A DNA stretch of 64,000 nucleotides from Myxococcales bacterium. Its GTDB lineage: Bacteria; Myxococcota_A; Polyangia; Polyangiales; Polyangiaceae. The notes beneath the pieces were generated by a model. The model was given only the letters and a program-made list of their open reading frames with translations, ran no database searches and was not told the DNA's origin. The stretch lies in contig JAEUKE010000129.1 of NCBI GenBank assembly GCA_016794345.1, positions 27,484-91,483 of the forward strand, given 5' to 3'. The position numbers and the translations under genes were made by a program. Positions 1-8,354 of this stretch are shown in pieces. How positions within the stretch are numbered: the stretch's first letter is position 1; each line of letters begins with the position of its first letter.

Positions 1-412
1 GCGGCTCTCCGGTCTCCGTCGTCGCTTCGTGGGCGGCGTGCAGTCCGTGGAGGGCCGAGGCGAGGATTCCGTTGACGACCGCGAGCGGCGGCGCTGCGTC
101 GGTCGCGCGGAGCAGCTTGGCGAGCGACTCGCCGTGCACGTACTCCAAGACGAGCAGGATGTCCGCGCCATCGACGACCACGTCGAGCGTGGCGACGACG
201 CTCGGGTGCTGGATCCGCGAGGCGAGGCGAGCTTCGTCGAGGATGCTCGACACGATCGCCGGCTCCTCCGCGAAGCTCGCGTGGAGCTGCTTGATCGCCA
301 CGGTCTTCGCGAAGCCGGCGGAGCCCGTCATGCGACCAAGGTGCACCGACGCCATGCCGCCCGAGGCGAAGGCACCGAAGACTTGGTATCGGCCGATCGA
401 GCGCGCGCCCAA
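1..412 (-). CDS. Ser/Thr protein kinase, N-terminal part (cut by window edge)
   Basis: N-terminal 137 codons of a eukaryotic-like Ser/Thr kinase; the rest lies beyond the left edge. A TTG at 412 is in frame and sits five codons before IGRYQVFGAFASGG, which forms the first kinase strand and glycine loop. The ATP-binding lysine lies in VAIKQL and the hinge follows LLVLEYVHGESL. The HRD and DFG motifs fall outside the window, so activity cannot be judged. It diverges from the TPR protein starting at 441, with 28 bases between the starts, so the two probably share a control region. Such kinases phosphorylate cytoplasmic targets and often end in a membrane-anchored tail. The family call is secure; the start is less so. 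Confidence 0.85.
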   Translation of the reverse strand, partial: MGARSIGRYQVFGAFASGGMASVHLGRMTGSAGFAKTVAIKQLHASFAEEPAIVSSILDEARLASRIQHPSVVATLDVVVDGADILLVLEYVHGESLAKLLRATDAAPPLAVVNGILASALHGLHAAHEATTETGEP

Positions 413-440
413 CGATCTGCGAGGATACACTGCTCGAGCG

Positions 441-1181
441 ATGGTCCGGCTGTGTTCCTCGGCGATGTTGCTTTTGACCGTGCTGTGGACGGCCCCCGGC
501 CGGGCGGGCGAGGGGAGCGACACCGAGCGGGCCGAGAAGCTCTTCGCCGAGAGCGCGGAGGCCTACAAAGCAGGGCGATTCGAGCGGGCGATCGAGCTGC
601 TCGAAGAGGCTCACCGGCTCACCGGGGAGCCCGTCCTGCTCTTCAACCTGGCGAAGGCGCACGAGGGGCGGGGCGATCTGCCCAAGGCCATCGAGGCGTA
701 CGACGCCTACCTCCGAGACGCGAAGCTCGTGCCGGATCGTGGTGCCATCGAGGAGCGCCTGAAGACCCTGCGGGCGCAGGTGGCGTCGCGCAGCGAGCTC
801 GAGAAGAAGGCGGAGGCGGAGCGCCTCCGGGCCGAGCGCGCGGAGCGGGACAGGCCGTCGCCGAGCCCGGTGCCGTGGGTCCTCGCTGGCGTCGGCGTCG
901 CCGGGCTCGTCACCGGCGCGGCGCTCGGTGTCGTCGCCAAGGGCAAAGAAGAGGACGCGGGGGACGCCGCCAATCAGGTCGAAGCCAGCGACATCCGTGA
1001 CGAGGCCGAGCGCTTCGCGCTCGGCGCGAACGTCGCGTTCGGTATCGGCGGCGCCGTGCTCACCGGCGCCATTATCTGGGGCATCGTCGACGTCGTCGTC
1101 CTCTCCGGCGGCGCGGAGGACGGCGCGACCGCGCGGATCCTGGTCGAGCCCACCGGGCTGCGGTTCGTCGCCACCTTTTGA
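441..1181 (+). CDS. TPR protein with two C-terminal TM segments
   Basis: Exported 246-residue protein. A signal peptide (about 1-24) is followed by TPR-like helices (about 30-95, including AEAYKAGRFERAIELLEEA), a charged coiled stretch (115-140), and two Gly/Ala-rich TM segments (about 146-167 and 195-222). The tail ends RILVEPTGLRFVATF with a terminal Phe. It has the same plan as the TPR-PEGA proteins at 15703-16653, 29213-30220 and 55276-56289 but lacks a clear PEGA domain and lacks the Cys pair between the TM segments. ATG 441 is chosen because it begins a good signal peptide and clears the divergent kinase start. The likely role is a membrane or periplasmic partner of that kinase, inferred from context only. 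Confidence 0.8.
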   Translation: MVRLCSSAMLLLTVLWTAPGRAGEGSDTERAEKLFAESAEAYKAGRFERAIELLEEAHRLTGEPVLLFNLAKAHEGRGDLPKAIEAYDAYLRDAKLVPDRGAIEERLKTLRAQVASRSELEKKAEAERLRAERAERDRPSPSPVPWVLAGVGVAGLVTGAALGVVAKGKEEDAGDAANQVEASDIRDEAERFALGANVAFGIGGAVLTGAIIWGIVDVVVLSGGAEDGATARILVEPTGLRFVATF

Positions 1182-1187
1182 CCGGGC

Positions 1188-2291
1188 TCAGTGGAAGATC
1201 CGCACCGACCGAACATGAACGGTGGCGTCGCGGTTCCACTGCCCGCCGAGCGCGAACTGGGTCGAAGGGGTCAGCAAGTCCGCGTGCTCCAGGGCCACGC
1301 CGTTCCGGGCGAGGGCAGAGAGCGGAACTTCGACGGTGCGAAACCCCGTCGTGGGAATGAAGGTGAGCTCGTCGAAGCGGTAGCTCTCCTTGGCGATCGA
1401 CTCGCCGATGTCGTTCAGCTCCGTGCCGTCGTCGAAATCGAGCCACACGATCCCGATCCGCGCCGGCAAGGTCGACTCGAAGAAGAGGTCCACCTCGACG
1501 TAGGCATCATCGAAGGTGTCGCCTCGGACCAAGTTCGCTTGCCCCCCGTCCGAGCCGAGCGTGAGCCGACGATCGAGCTTGAGAGGCTGGCCGCATTCGA
1601 AGCGCGTCTCGCCTCCGCTCGACCCGCCGCCGATCGGCTCGCCCGAGGCGTCGCACTCCATGACGCAACAGACGTACTCCGCGAGCACGTACGTGACCTC
1701 GGTCTCGGAGCCGTTCGTCGAGAGCCGCACCGAAGAGGGCTGGAACGAGGGCGTCCCCGGGTTCGCCGGATCGAAGATCCAGATCGGCTGGTTCACAGAC
1801 TCCGGCGGCGTGGGGACCGCGATCACCTCCGACCGCGACTCGCAACCGCTGGTGTCGACCGACTGGAGCGCGGCGTAGTAGGTCGTGCTCGGGGTGAGGC
1901 CGCCTTCCAAGACGACGACGCGCTGGGTCCCGGGGCCGGTCATTTCGGCGAGCTCAGGGTGGTCGGCGTCCGTGAGGACGCGCGCCGAGCCCGAACGCGA
2001 CTCGACGTCCTGCTTCGACGTTCCGATGACGACCTCGTACCGAAGAAACCCGTCGGCCGCGCCTACGGCTGGCAGGGTGAACGCGATCCCGTGGGGCGTC
2101 GCCCAGAGCTTGTCGAAGCGTTTGGCGGAGACCTTGCACGCGTCAGCGACGCAAACGTTCGCGGAGCGATCGCAGAGGTAGCCCTCGATGCAGGGGCAGC
2201 CCCGACCATCGAGCGAGACGTCGATGCTGCAAGCGCCGATCGCGAAGAAGCTCGCCACGGCACCGAGCGCGCGGGCTCCGCAGCGGGTCAT
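1188..2291 (-). CDS. lipoprotein with FN3-like and beta-sandwich domains
   Basis: Predicted 367-residue lipoprotein. The signal peptide ends at FFAIGAC (lipid Cys about 20), followed by a short Cys-rich segment containing CPCIEGYLC. Residues about 60-165 resemble a fibronectin type III repeat, with the typical LTPSTTYYAALQSVD pattern. Residues about 190-367 look like a carbohydrate-binding-like beta-sandwich. No catalytic motif is visible. The ATG at 2291 overlaps the stop of the FHA-sigma54 regulator by ATGA (2288-2291), indicating translational coupling. It converges on the TPR gene, with 6 bases between the stops. The role is unknown; it may be a surface sensor or adhesin whose expression is tied to the regulator. 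Confidence 0.75.
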   Translation of the reverse strand: MTRCGARALGAVASFFAIGACSIDVSLDGRGCPCIEGYLCDRSANVCVADACKVSAKRFDKLWATPHGIAFTLPAVGAADGFLRYEVVIGTSKQDVESRSGSARVLTDADHPELAEMTGPGTQRVVVLEGGLTPSTTYYAALQSVDTSGCESRSEVIAVPTPPESVNQPIWIFDPANPGTPSFQPSSVRLSTNGSETEVTYVLAEYVCCVMECDASGEPIGGGSSGGETRFECGQPLKLDRRLTLGSDGGQANLVRGDTFDDAYVEVDLFFESTLPARIGIVWLDFDDGTELNDIGESIAKESYRFDELTFIPTTGFRTVEVPLSALARNGVALEHADLLTPSTQFALGGQWNRDATVHVRSVRIFH

Positions 2292-3622
2292 TCCTTGATC
2301 CCGAGCTTGGCGAGTCGGTACTGGAGCGTGCGCTTGGAAATCCCGAGCATGTCGGCGGCTCGCTGGCGGTGGCCGTCGCATGCAGCGAGCGCGCGCTCGA
2401 TCGCGGCCCGCTCCGCCGTGTCGACGTGCTCTTGCATGCTGGAGCCCGAGGTTGCGGTCCTCTCCAGCACGCTGCGGGGCAGGTGGGTCGCGTCGATCGC
2501 GGCCCCGTTCGAGAGCACGACGGCGTGCTCCACCGCGTTCTTCAGCTCGCGCACGTTCCCCGGCCAGGTGTGGGCGAGGAGCGCGGCGCGCGCGCCCTCC
2601 GAGATGGGGGGGGCCAGCTTGCCGAGCTTCTTCGCGAAGCGGTGCGTGAACGTCTCCGCCAGCGGAACGATCTCGGTCTTTCTCTCTCGGAGCGGCGGCA
2701 CCTCCAGCACGAAGCCGGCGATTCTGTAGAAGAGATCCCGCCGGAACGCGCCCCTCTCGACCATGCCCTCGAGGTCGTGGTGCGTGGCGCAGACGAAGCG
2801 CACGTCGACGGCGAGCTCCTCTCGACCGCCAACGCGCTGGACGCGCTGCGTCTCGAGCGCGCGGAGGAGCTTCGCCTGCATCGCCAGCGGAAGGTCTCCG
2901 ATTTCGTCCAGGAACAACGTTCCTTTGTCGGCGAGCTCGAGGTAGCCGCGCTTCTTCTCGGTGGCGCCGGTGAACGCGCCCTTCTCGTGACCGAAGAGCT
3001 CGCTCTCGATCAGGGACTCGGGCACGGCGGCGCAGTTCAGGCGAACCAGCGGGCCGGTCCGGCGCGACCCGCGCTCGTGCAGGCGCGCGGCGAGGATCTC
3101 CTTGCCGGCGCCGGTCTCTCCCCGGATGAGCACGGGCGTCGGAACCCCGGCGAGGCGCTCGACGAGATCGAAGAGCTCCTTCATTCGAGCGTCTGCCACG
3201 ACGACCTCGTCCGTGGGGCCGAACGTCTGCGGCGTGGGCAGCGCGATGACCGTCACGCGTGCGGGCCCAACGCCGATCTCGTCGCCGCGCGAGAGCGCCC
3301 GCTCCTCCGACTTGAGCACCGTGGTGCCGACGCGCGTACCGTTACGGCTGCCCAGGTCCTTGACGAACAGCCGCCCGCCGCGGAGCGCGATCTCGACGTG
3401 GCGCCGCGACGCGCGCGAGTCATCCACGACGATGTCGGCGTCTTCTCCTCGGCCGATGACGAGGCGGTCGTCTTCCTCGACCGGGTGAACGTCGGCGCGG
3501 TCGCCGACGCGGACGAGAACGTAGGCGCGGTCCTCCCTGCGAAGGGAGCCTTCGGTCGTCGGGCCCACGTCGATCTGCGTCGTGCCGTCGTGGGCGGTTT
3601 CTCTCGGGGGGCCCGCGCTCAT
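2288..3622 (-). CDS. FHA-domain sigma54-dependent transcriptional activator
   Basis: A 444-residue enhancer-binding protein. An N-terminal FHA domain (about 45-125: IGRGEDADIVVDD, SRRH, GSRNGT) replaces the usual receiver. The AAA+ domain (about 140-370) has Walker A GETGAGKE, the sigma54-contacting GAFTGA loop, Walker B TLFLDEIGDL and an arginine-finger region. A Fis-type helix-turn-helix closes the protein (AADMLGISKRTLQYRLAKLG). FHA domains bind phosphothreonine, so the protein should read Ser/Thr kinase output and start transcription from -12/-24 promoters. This architecture is common in myxobacteria. The partner kinase is not identified; the truncated kinase at 1-412 is a candidate by proximity only. 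It is coupled to the downstream lipoprotein gene. Confidence 0.93.
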   Translation of the reverse strand: MSAGPPRETAHDGTTQIDVGPTTEGSLRREDRAYVLVRVGDRADVHPVEEDDRLVIGRGEDADIVVDDSRASRRHVEIALRGGRLFVKDLGSRNGTRVGTTVLKSEERALSRGDEIGVGPARVTVIALPTPQTFGPTDEVVVADARMKELFDLVERLAGVPTPVLIRGETGAGKEILAARLHERGSRRTGPLVRLNCAAVPESLIESELFGHEKGAFTGATEKKRGYLELADKGTLFLDEIGDLPLAMQAKLLRALETQRVQRVGGREELAVDVRFVCATHHDLEGMVERGAFRRDLFYRIAGFVLEVPPLRERKTEIVPLAETFTHRFAKKLGKLAPPISEGARAALLAHTWPGNVRELKNAVEHAVVLSNGAAIDATHLPRSVLERTATSGSSMQEHVDTAERAAIERALAACDGHRQRAADMLGISKRTLQYRLAKLGIKE

Positions 3623-3669
3623 GGGCGAGCGTGGAGTCTAATCGTTTGCCCGAGCGGGCGCACGCCGGC

Positions 3670-3909
3670 CAAGCTCGAACACAGACCTTCGAGGTACGTC
3701 ACGACCTCGTCGAGGCCGTCGCCCCGCCGTCGAGGCGGCGATGATCCGGACTCCTGGCCGAATCCGATCGGCGTTTGCTGCGAGCCGCTCGGGTGCGGCG
3801 CGAGAACGAGCTTCGTTATCACCACGAGGTCCGCCCGCTCGAACATCACCGGGTACTTGAGCGGCTTGTCCTCTCCCTCGGTCAGGGAGACGAGGACCCA
3901 GTGGCGACA
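3670..3909 (-). pseudogene. hypB: hypB remnant (hydrogenase maturation GTPase), frameshifted
   Basis: The C-terminal part of HypB is readable only by switching frames twice. Bases 3909-3790 give VLVSLTEGEDKPLKYPVMF followed by RADLVVITK, the highly conserved HypB segment. Bases 3790-3722, in another frame, give RLAANADRIRPGVRIIAAS. Bases 3723-3670, back in the first frame, give GDGLDEVVTYLEGLCSSL. The three pieces abut and follow HypB order. The N-terminal Walker A region and metal-binding segment are absent. HypB delivers nickel to [NiFe]-hydrogenases, and no other hyp or hydrogenase gene is visible. The best reading is a decayed relic; two compensating assembly errors cannot be excluded but would not restore the missing N-terminus. 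Confidence 0.75.
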
Positions 3910-4080
3910 ACCGGTGGCGCCGCTTCTGCTCACCATCCTCGATGGTGCCCAGCACGTACTGACGCTCGAGTGAGCTGCCGGTTGGGGTGGCGGGCGCCAC
4001 GCGTGAAAGTGGCGCCGCCACTCGCGAGGCCCTTGATACACGCCAAGGCGCGGCTCTCGGGGCTGGCGGCCTCGTCGTGC

Positions 4081-5046
4081 TCACGGCGGATAGGAGACGG
4101 AGAACGGTTCCCCGACGGCGGTCCGCCGGCCGAAGTCGACGCGGTCGGTTCGAACCACGAGCTCGGTGGCGTGGCGCTGGAAGACGACGGTGACGGCCTC
4201 GGGGCCGTCCGCGGCGACCAGCGAACGGAGCCCGTAATACGGCTCGGGGAACCGGACCGGGCGAGGGGACCCAGCAGGCCGCAGCTCCATCGCGTCGGTC
4301 GAGAGGACGACGACGCGCTCGTCGGACACCTCGAGCTCCGTGAGGAGGGCGCAGCCTGACCGCGCGCGCTGGCGCACCTCCCCATCGACGTGTAGCTCGA
4401 GCTCGGGCGGCGGAACGACCGGAGGTTGATCGCGGTCTCTCCGGAGGACGACGAGATGGCCTCGCCGTGTCGCGAGCTGGTCGAGGTGCAACGCACCGCT
4501 CGCGTCTTCGTTCTGGAGCTCGACATTCGTCGACGCGAGCCCGAGCAGACCTCCGGACCCGCGATCGAGCGCGACGAACGAGAGCTCGAGGAGGTCGTGC
4601 TCACCGCGGTGCACATGGCGCTCCACGCGCACCACGCGCACGAGCGGTTCGGGCGCGCGAGCCAGAACGAGCTGAGGGCTGACGTCGATTCGCGACGCGA
4701 GCGAGTGGGGCTCGTCTGCAACCCCGAGGCACGCGTCGCTCGACCGGACGGGCTCGCCAGGGCTCCTCGTGGCGGCCAGGTCGACGGAGGGGAACAGCGC
4801 GAAGATGGGAGGCTCGCCGGCCTCCTCGCGCCGGAGATAGAGCGGGGGCGCGACCGAGGCCGGGTCGATCGCGCTCGGGAGCGGACGCCAGGAGACCTCG
4901 AGCCCCCACCGCTCGTCGCGGGCGACGCTGCTGGCGGTCGCAGCCGCGGGGCTGGGCAGGCGAACCGGGGCTCCCGGAGGCGCCGGCGAGCACGCCAGTG
5001 CGAAGGTGAAGAGGAACCGCAGCGTCGTCAGGAACGTCGGAGGCAC
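4081..5046 (-). CDS. hypothetical lipoprotein
   Basis: Predicted 321-residue protein of unknown function. The GTG at 5046 is chosen because it begins a lipoprotein signal (RFLFTFALAC, lipid Cys about 18) and follows a GAGG at suitable distance; a longer reading to 5157 has an Arg/Ser-rich N-terminus typical of out-of-frame sequence. The mature part starts with a Pro/Ala-rich spacer and continues as mixed beta-rich sequence without a recognised motif. Only two further Cys residues are visible. It reads in the same direction as the SprT-like gene upstream but is separated from it by about 120 bases. Codon use suggests it is real; no function can be assigned. Confidence 0.6.
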   Translation of the reverse strand: MPPTFLTTLRFLFTFALACSPAPPGAPVRLPSPAAATASSVARDERWGLEVSWRPLPSAIDPASVAPPLYLRREEAGEPPIFALFPSVDLAATRSPGEPVRSSDACLGVADEPHSLASRIDVSPQLVLARAPEPLVRVVRVERHVHRGEHDLLELSFVALDRGSGGLLGLASTNVELQNEDASGALHLDQLATRRGHLVVLRRDRDQPPVVPPPELELHVDGEVRQRARSGCALLTELEVSDERVVVLSTDAMELRPAGSPRPVRFPEPYYGLRSLVAADGPEAVTVVFQRHATELVVRTDRVDFGRRTAVGEPFSVSYPP

Positions 5047-5056
5047 CTGATCGCGG

Positions 5057-5155
5057 CTACCTCGCCCGGGCGAGGCGCTCGGCGCGCTTCGCCTCGCGGG
5101 CCTTCTCTCGCTCGGGCGACCAGAGCGTGCCGTGCAGCCAATCGAAGAGCGGCAC
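5057..5155 (-). other. short reading frame resembling a sterol desaturase C-terminus
   Basis: A 32-codon frame (GTG 5155 to TAG) starting PLFDWLHGTLWSPERE and ending in an Arg/Lys/Ala-rich helix. The FDWLxGTLxxP pattern recalls the last residues of membrane sterol-desaturase family proteins. A TAG immediately upstream blocks extension, and no membrane or histidine-box sequence is present nearby. It may be a gene remnant or chance similarity; support is weak. Confidence 0.25.
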
Positions 5156-5172
5156 ATCCTACCAAACCGCGG

Positions 5173-6261
5173 TCAGCGCCCGAGCAGGCGGGGCGGACCG
5201 CCGCTCGGGCCGCTCCCGACCGGGCGATGCAGGATGAGCTTCTTTCCGGCTTCGCGACCGTGGGCGTGGGCGTCGTTGCGGGCGGAACCGCCGTAACGCA
5301 CCGTGACCACGTGGGGATGGCGCCGACGGTAGTACTGCTTCAGGTCCGGGTCGCCGATCCAGACCAGGCCCTCCTTCGCCTGGGCCTTTTTCTCGGACTC
5401 CAGCTTGGCGTGGAAGCCGGCCATGACGCCTGCGAGGAACGTGCGGCGGTCGCGATCGCCGCGGAGACCGTGCGCGCGCTTGTGTGCCACCCAGAGCTGC
5501 TCGGCGGCGTGGCTGAGAAAGGAATGCACGTAGGCGGCCATGTCGAGGTTGGCGGTCGTCCCCGAGATCTCCAGCACGCTGCCGCGCTTGCCGTCGTGAG
5601 GTCGATAAGCGGGGACCCAGATCACCGCGACGAAGAAATGATCCCCGAGGATCGCGGCGAGCGTACGCTCGGCCTCGGTGATCCGGCCTGACGGCCTGCC
5701 GAGCGTTCGAAAGGCATAGCCGGGGCCGGCCTGCTTCGCGCGCGCCGCGGCCGCGTCGAGGTTGTACTTGAGCATGAGGCGTTGCGCCGCGTTCATCGCC
5801 GCCTCGGCTTCGTGTTGGCTGGGGCTCTCGGCGAGCGCGAGCAGCTTGGCGATGCGACCGAGCACACGCTCCTCGTCGTCGGTTCGCGCCGGCCCGGAGG
5901 TGGGCATGCCCGCCGCCGCCGCGTCGACGCCGAGCCGCCCGCAGACCTCGCGGAACGTCGGTCCGTGGGGCGGCTCGTCCTGAACGCCGAGGTGCTCGAG
6001 GACGTACTGGTGGGCCATCTCGTGCTTGAGGACCTCGACCAGCGTGCTCCATGGCTGGTCTACCGCGAGCGAACGCTGGATCTCGAGCGTCCGGGTCGCG
6101 AGCTCGAAGCGGCCGAGGCGCGTCGCCGCGTCCGAGAGCAGGAACACCGGCGGGCGCAGAGCGCGTTTGAAATACGAGGCGTTCAGGCGGGCAAACTCGG
6201 CCTGGATCTCCCGTACCAGCGCGGCCTCCAGCTCGGCGCTCAGCTGCCCGGCGCTCTTCAT
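5173..6261 (-). CDS. SprT-like metalloprotease-fold protein with DUF2786 domain
   Basis: A 362-residue cytoplasmic protein. The SprT-like zinc domain occupies about 15-115, with the HEMAHQY motif (His80, Glu81, His84) and a possible third ligand in HGPTF near residue 99. A DUF2786 domain follows (about 130-175: ERVLGRIAKLLALAES and AQRLMLKYNLD), then an alpha/beta C-terminal region (180-330). The SprT family includes the DNA-protein-crosslink protease Spartan; the SprT plus DUF2786 pairing is known in bacteria but its substrate is not. The ATG at 6261 matches the domain start. It diverges from the sulfatase-like gene at 6408. The domain call is good; the biological role is open. Confidence 0.85.
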   Translation of the reverse strand: MKSAGQLSAELEAALVREIQAEFARLNASYFKRALRPPVFLLSDAATRLGRFELATRTLEIQRSLAVDQPWSTLVEVLKHEMAHQYVLEHLGVQDEPPHGPTFREVCGRLGVDAAAAGMPTSGPARTDDEERVLGRIAKLLALAESPSQHEAEAAMNAAQRLMLKYNLDAAAARAKQAGPGYAFRTLGRPSGRITEAERTLAAILGDHFFVAVIWVPAYRPHDGKRGSVLEISGTTANLDMAAYVHSFLSHAAEQLWVAHKRAHGLRGDRDRRTFLAGVMAGFHAKLESEKKAQAKEGLVWIGDPDLKQYYRRRHPHVVTVRYGGSARNDAHAHGREAGKKLILHRPVGSGPSGGPPRLLGR

Positions 6262-6407
6262 CGGCCGGTCACTCTACCAGCCGTCCGGCGTGTGTCCCAC
6301 CCGTGCCAGAAGCCGCCCAAGAACCGGGGGCAAATTGTTGAGACCCCCCCAAGCTCTTGATGAAATGGCCTCCGGGACGAACTAGGACAAAGCTTCGCCG
6401 TTCCGCC

Positions 6408-8354
6408 ATGGACAATTTGCCTCACCGTGACTCGACCCCTTTGACCGCGCCGCAGCCGGTGACGAGGCCGGTCCCGGTCGTGGGGGCGTCGCTGCGGCTG
6501 CGGCGGCTGGCGGTCCTGAAGCGGCGGTTCGGGTGGGTCGCGGCGCTCTCGCCCGTCTTCATCATCGTTGGCGCAGATTTCCTCACGCGAGGGGCGCAGC
6601 TGGCCGCGTTCCCCCCCAAGTACATGGCCAGCTACGCGGCCGCGGTCATCGAGAGCGCCTGTTTGTGGATGGTGCTCCTCTGGGCCGGCTCCGCGCGTCG
6701 TGGGCTCGTTCGCTGGATCGCCTCGGCGCTGTTCGTCGCTCTCTTCACCTTCTCGATCGGCGGGCAGCTCTATTTCTTCAGCTCGTACGCCTGTTACCTG
6801 AACCTCGACGCGACGCTGTTCGGCACGTCGTTCACCGGCAGCCTGCTGGGGCAGCTCGAGGCGGACGGCCCGAACTTCCTGAAGACGGTGGGGCCTGCGT
6901 TCGTGGCGTCGGTCGGGCTCGTCATGCTCGCGCGCAGGCTGCTCCGGCCGCGGAGGCGGAGCCTGAGGCTCGCGCGCATCCTCGCGCCGGCCCTGGTCGT
7001 CGGCGTCTTCCTCATCCCCTGCTCGTACCGGCGCGTGCAGGCCTCGACGCCGGACGTGATCTACTTCCACGCGATCGGCGGGCTCGTGAAGGAGCTCACG
7101 GGCGTCCGCACGACCGCGCAGATCAGGCCGGGGCGGCGCACGCCCCCCAAGCTGCCGGCGCTCACGGCGCGCCCGCCGCTGCAGCGCAACGTCGTGCTCC
7201 TCTTGTCCGAGAGCCTCCGGTTCGACGCGCACTGCTCGGCGCCCACGCCGGACTGCGCGATCTCGCCGCGCACGAACGCGGCCGTCCCCGACCGGATGCC
7301 GCTGCTCCAGCTCCGCTCGAACTCGTCGACGACGGCCATCCAGCTCGCGGTCCTCTGGTCGGGGCTCGAGCCAACCCGCTCGCGCGAGGACCTTCACGCG
7401 GCGCCGGTGCTCTTCGACTACGCGGCCGCCGCGGGGCTGGAGACGGCGTATTGGACGAGCCACCACATGATGTTCGCGAACTCGCGGCTCTGGGTGCAGG
7501 ACCTGCCGACGCGCTTCCAGTGCGGCGCGACCGACATCGAGCCGGGCGCGGACATCGACGTGGGCGGGGACGACTCGCTCCTCGTCGATCGCGCGCTCGC
7601 CGAGATGCCGAAGCTGAAGGAGCCATTTTTCGCGGTCGTGCACGTCGGCAACACCCACCTGCCCTACAAGGTCGACCCGGACGACGCCCCCTTCCAGCCG
7701 GCGTCGAGCTCGAAGGACGAGAGCGACAACGAGGCCTATCGGAACTACTACAAAAACGCCGTCCACCTCCAAGACAAGGCGATCGCGCGCTTCATGGAGT
7801 CCTTGCGCCAGACGGACTTCGGCGCCCGCACCGTGGTCCTCTTCACGGCCGACCACGGCGAGCAGTTCCGCGAGCACGGTCAGCTCGGCCACACCGCGTC
7901 GCTGTTCGAGGAGGAGGTGCACGTGCCCGGCTGGATCGACGCGCCCGCGTCCGCGCTCACGCCGACCGAGCGAGCGAACCTCGAGGCCCGCAAGGAGCTG
8001 CCCGTCTTCCACACCGACGTCACGCCCACCCTCCTCGATCTGATGGGGCTCTGGGGCGCGCCCGAGGTGGCCGGCTGGGCCGAGCAGATGGTGGGCGAGA
8101 GCTGGCTCCGCGCGCCGGGACCGCGCCCCGTCCTTCGGCTGACGAACTGCAGCGGGGTCTGGGGTTGCGCCTTCCAGAACTGGGGCGTCGCCCAGGGGAC
8201 GCGCAAGCTCATCGCCCGCGAGTGGGACGCGAGCTGGCTCTGTTACGACGTCGCCAAAGACCCCTTCGAGAAGACCGATCTCGGCGGTGACGCCTGCGCC
8301 GAGCTGCGCAGCGTCGCGGAAGAGACGTTCGGCGGGATGCCCGGAGCCAAGTGA
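6408..8354 (+). CDS. membrane-anchored sulfatase/EptA-like transferase, copy 1
   Basis: A 648-residue protein with five N-terminal TM segments (within about 40-210) and a periplasmic alkaline-phosphatase-superfamily domain (about 255-640). The domain opens NVVLLLSESLRFDAHC, the likely nucleophile is a Thr of SNSSTTA (Thr308/309), and the metal site includes TADHGEQFREHG (Asp482-His483). This layout resembles phosphoethanolamine transferases (EptA/OpgE) and LtaS-type phosphoglycerol transferases, which move head groups from phospholipids to lipid A, glycans or polymers; the substrate cannot be told. ATG 6408 precedes MDNLPHR and gives the first TM at a normal position. The 3' end overlaps copy 2 by GTGA. 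A weak promoter-like TTGATG lies at 6357. Confidence 0.85.
   Translation: MDNLPHRDSTPLTAPQPVTRPVPVVGASLRLRRLAVLKRRFGWVAALSPVFIIVGADFLTRGAQLAAFPPKYMASYAAAVIESACLWMVLLWAGSARRGLVRWIASALFVALFTFSIGGQLYFFSSYACYLNLDATLFGTSFTGSLLGQLEADGPNFLKTVGPAFVASVGLVMLARRLLRPRRRSLRLARILAPALVVGVFLIPCSYRRVQASTPDVIYFHAIGGLVKELTGVRTTAQIRPGRRTPPKLPALTARPPLQRNVVLLLSESLRFDAHCSAPTPDCAISPRTNAAVPDRMPLLQLRSNSSTTAIQLAVLWSGLEPTRSREDLHAAPVLFDYAAAAGLETAYWTSHHMMFANSRLWVQDLPTRFQCGATDIEPGADIDVGGDDSLLVDRALAEMPKLKEPFFAVVHVGNTHLPYKVDPDDAPFQPASSSKDESDNEAYRNYYKNAVHLQDKAIARFMESLRQTDFGARTVVLFTADHGEQFREHGQLGHTASLFEEEVHVPGWIDAPASALTPTERANLEARKELPVFHTDVTPTLLDLMGLWGAPEVAGWAEQMVGESWLRAPGPRPVLRLTNCSGVWGCAFQNWGVAQGTRKLIAREWDASWLCYDVAKDPFEKTDLGGDACAELRSVAEETFGGMPGAK

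Noticed and set aside
1191..2729. Long plus-strand open frame opposite the lipoprotein and sigma54 regulator genes
   Set aside because: Arg/Glu/Val-rich translation without domains; it is the antisense shadow of two well-supported minus-strand genes in GC-rich DNA.
6357..6387. TTGATG with a weak AACTAG 17 bases on, as a sigma70 promoter for the transferase pair
   Set aside because: The -10 match is poor and promoter consensus in this group is uncertain; not listed as a separate feature.
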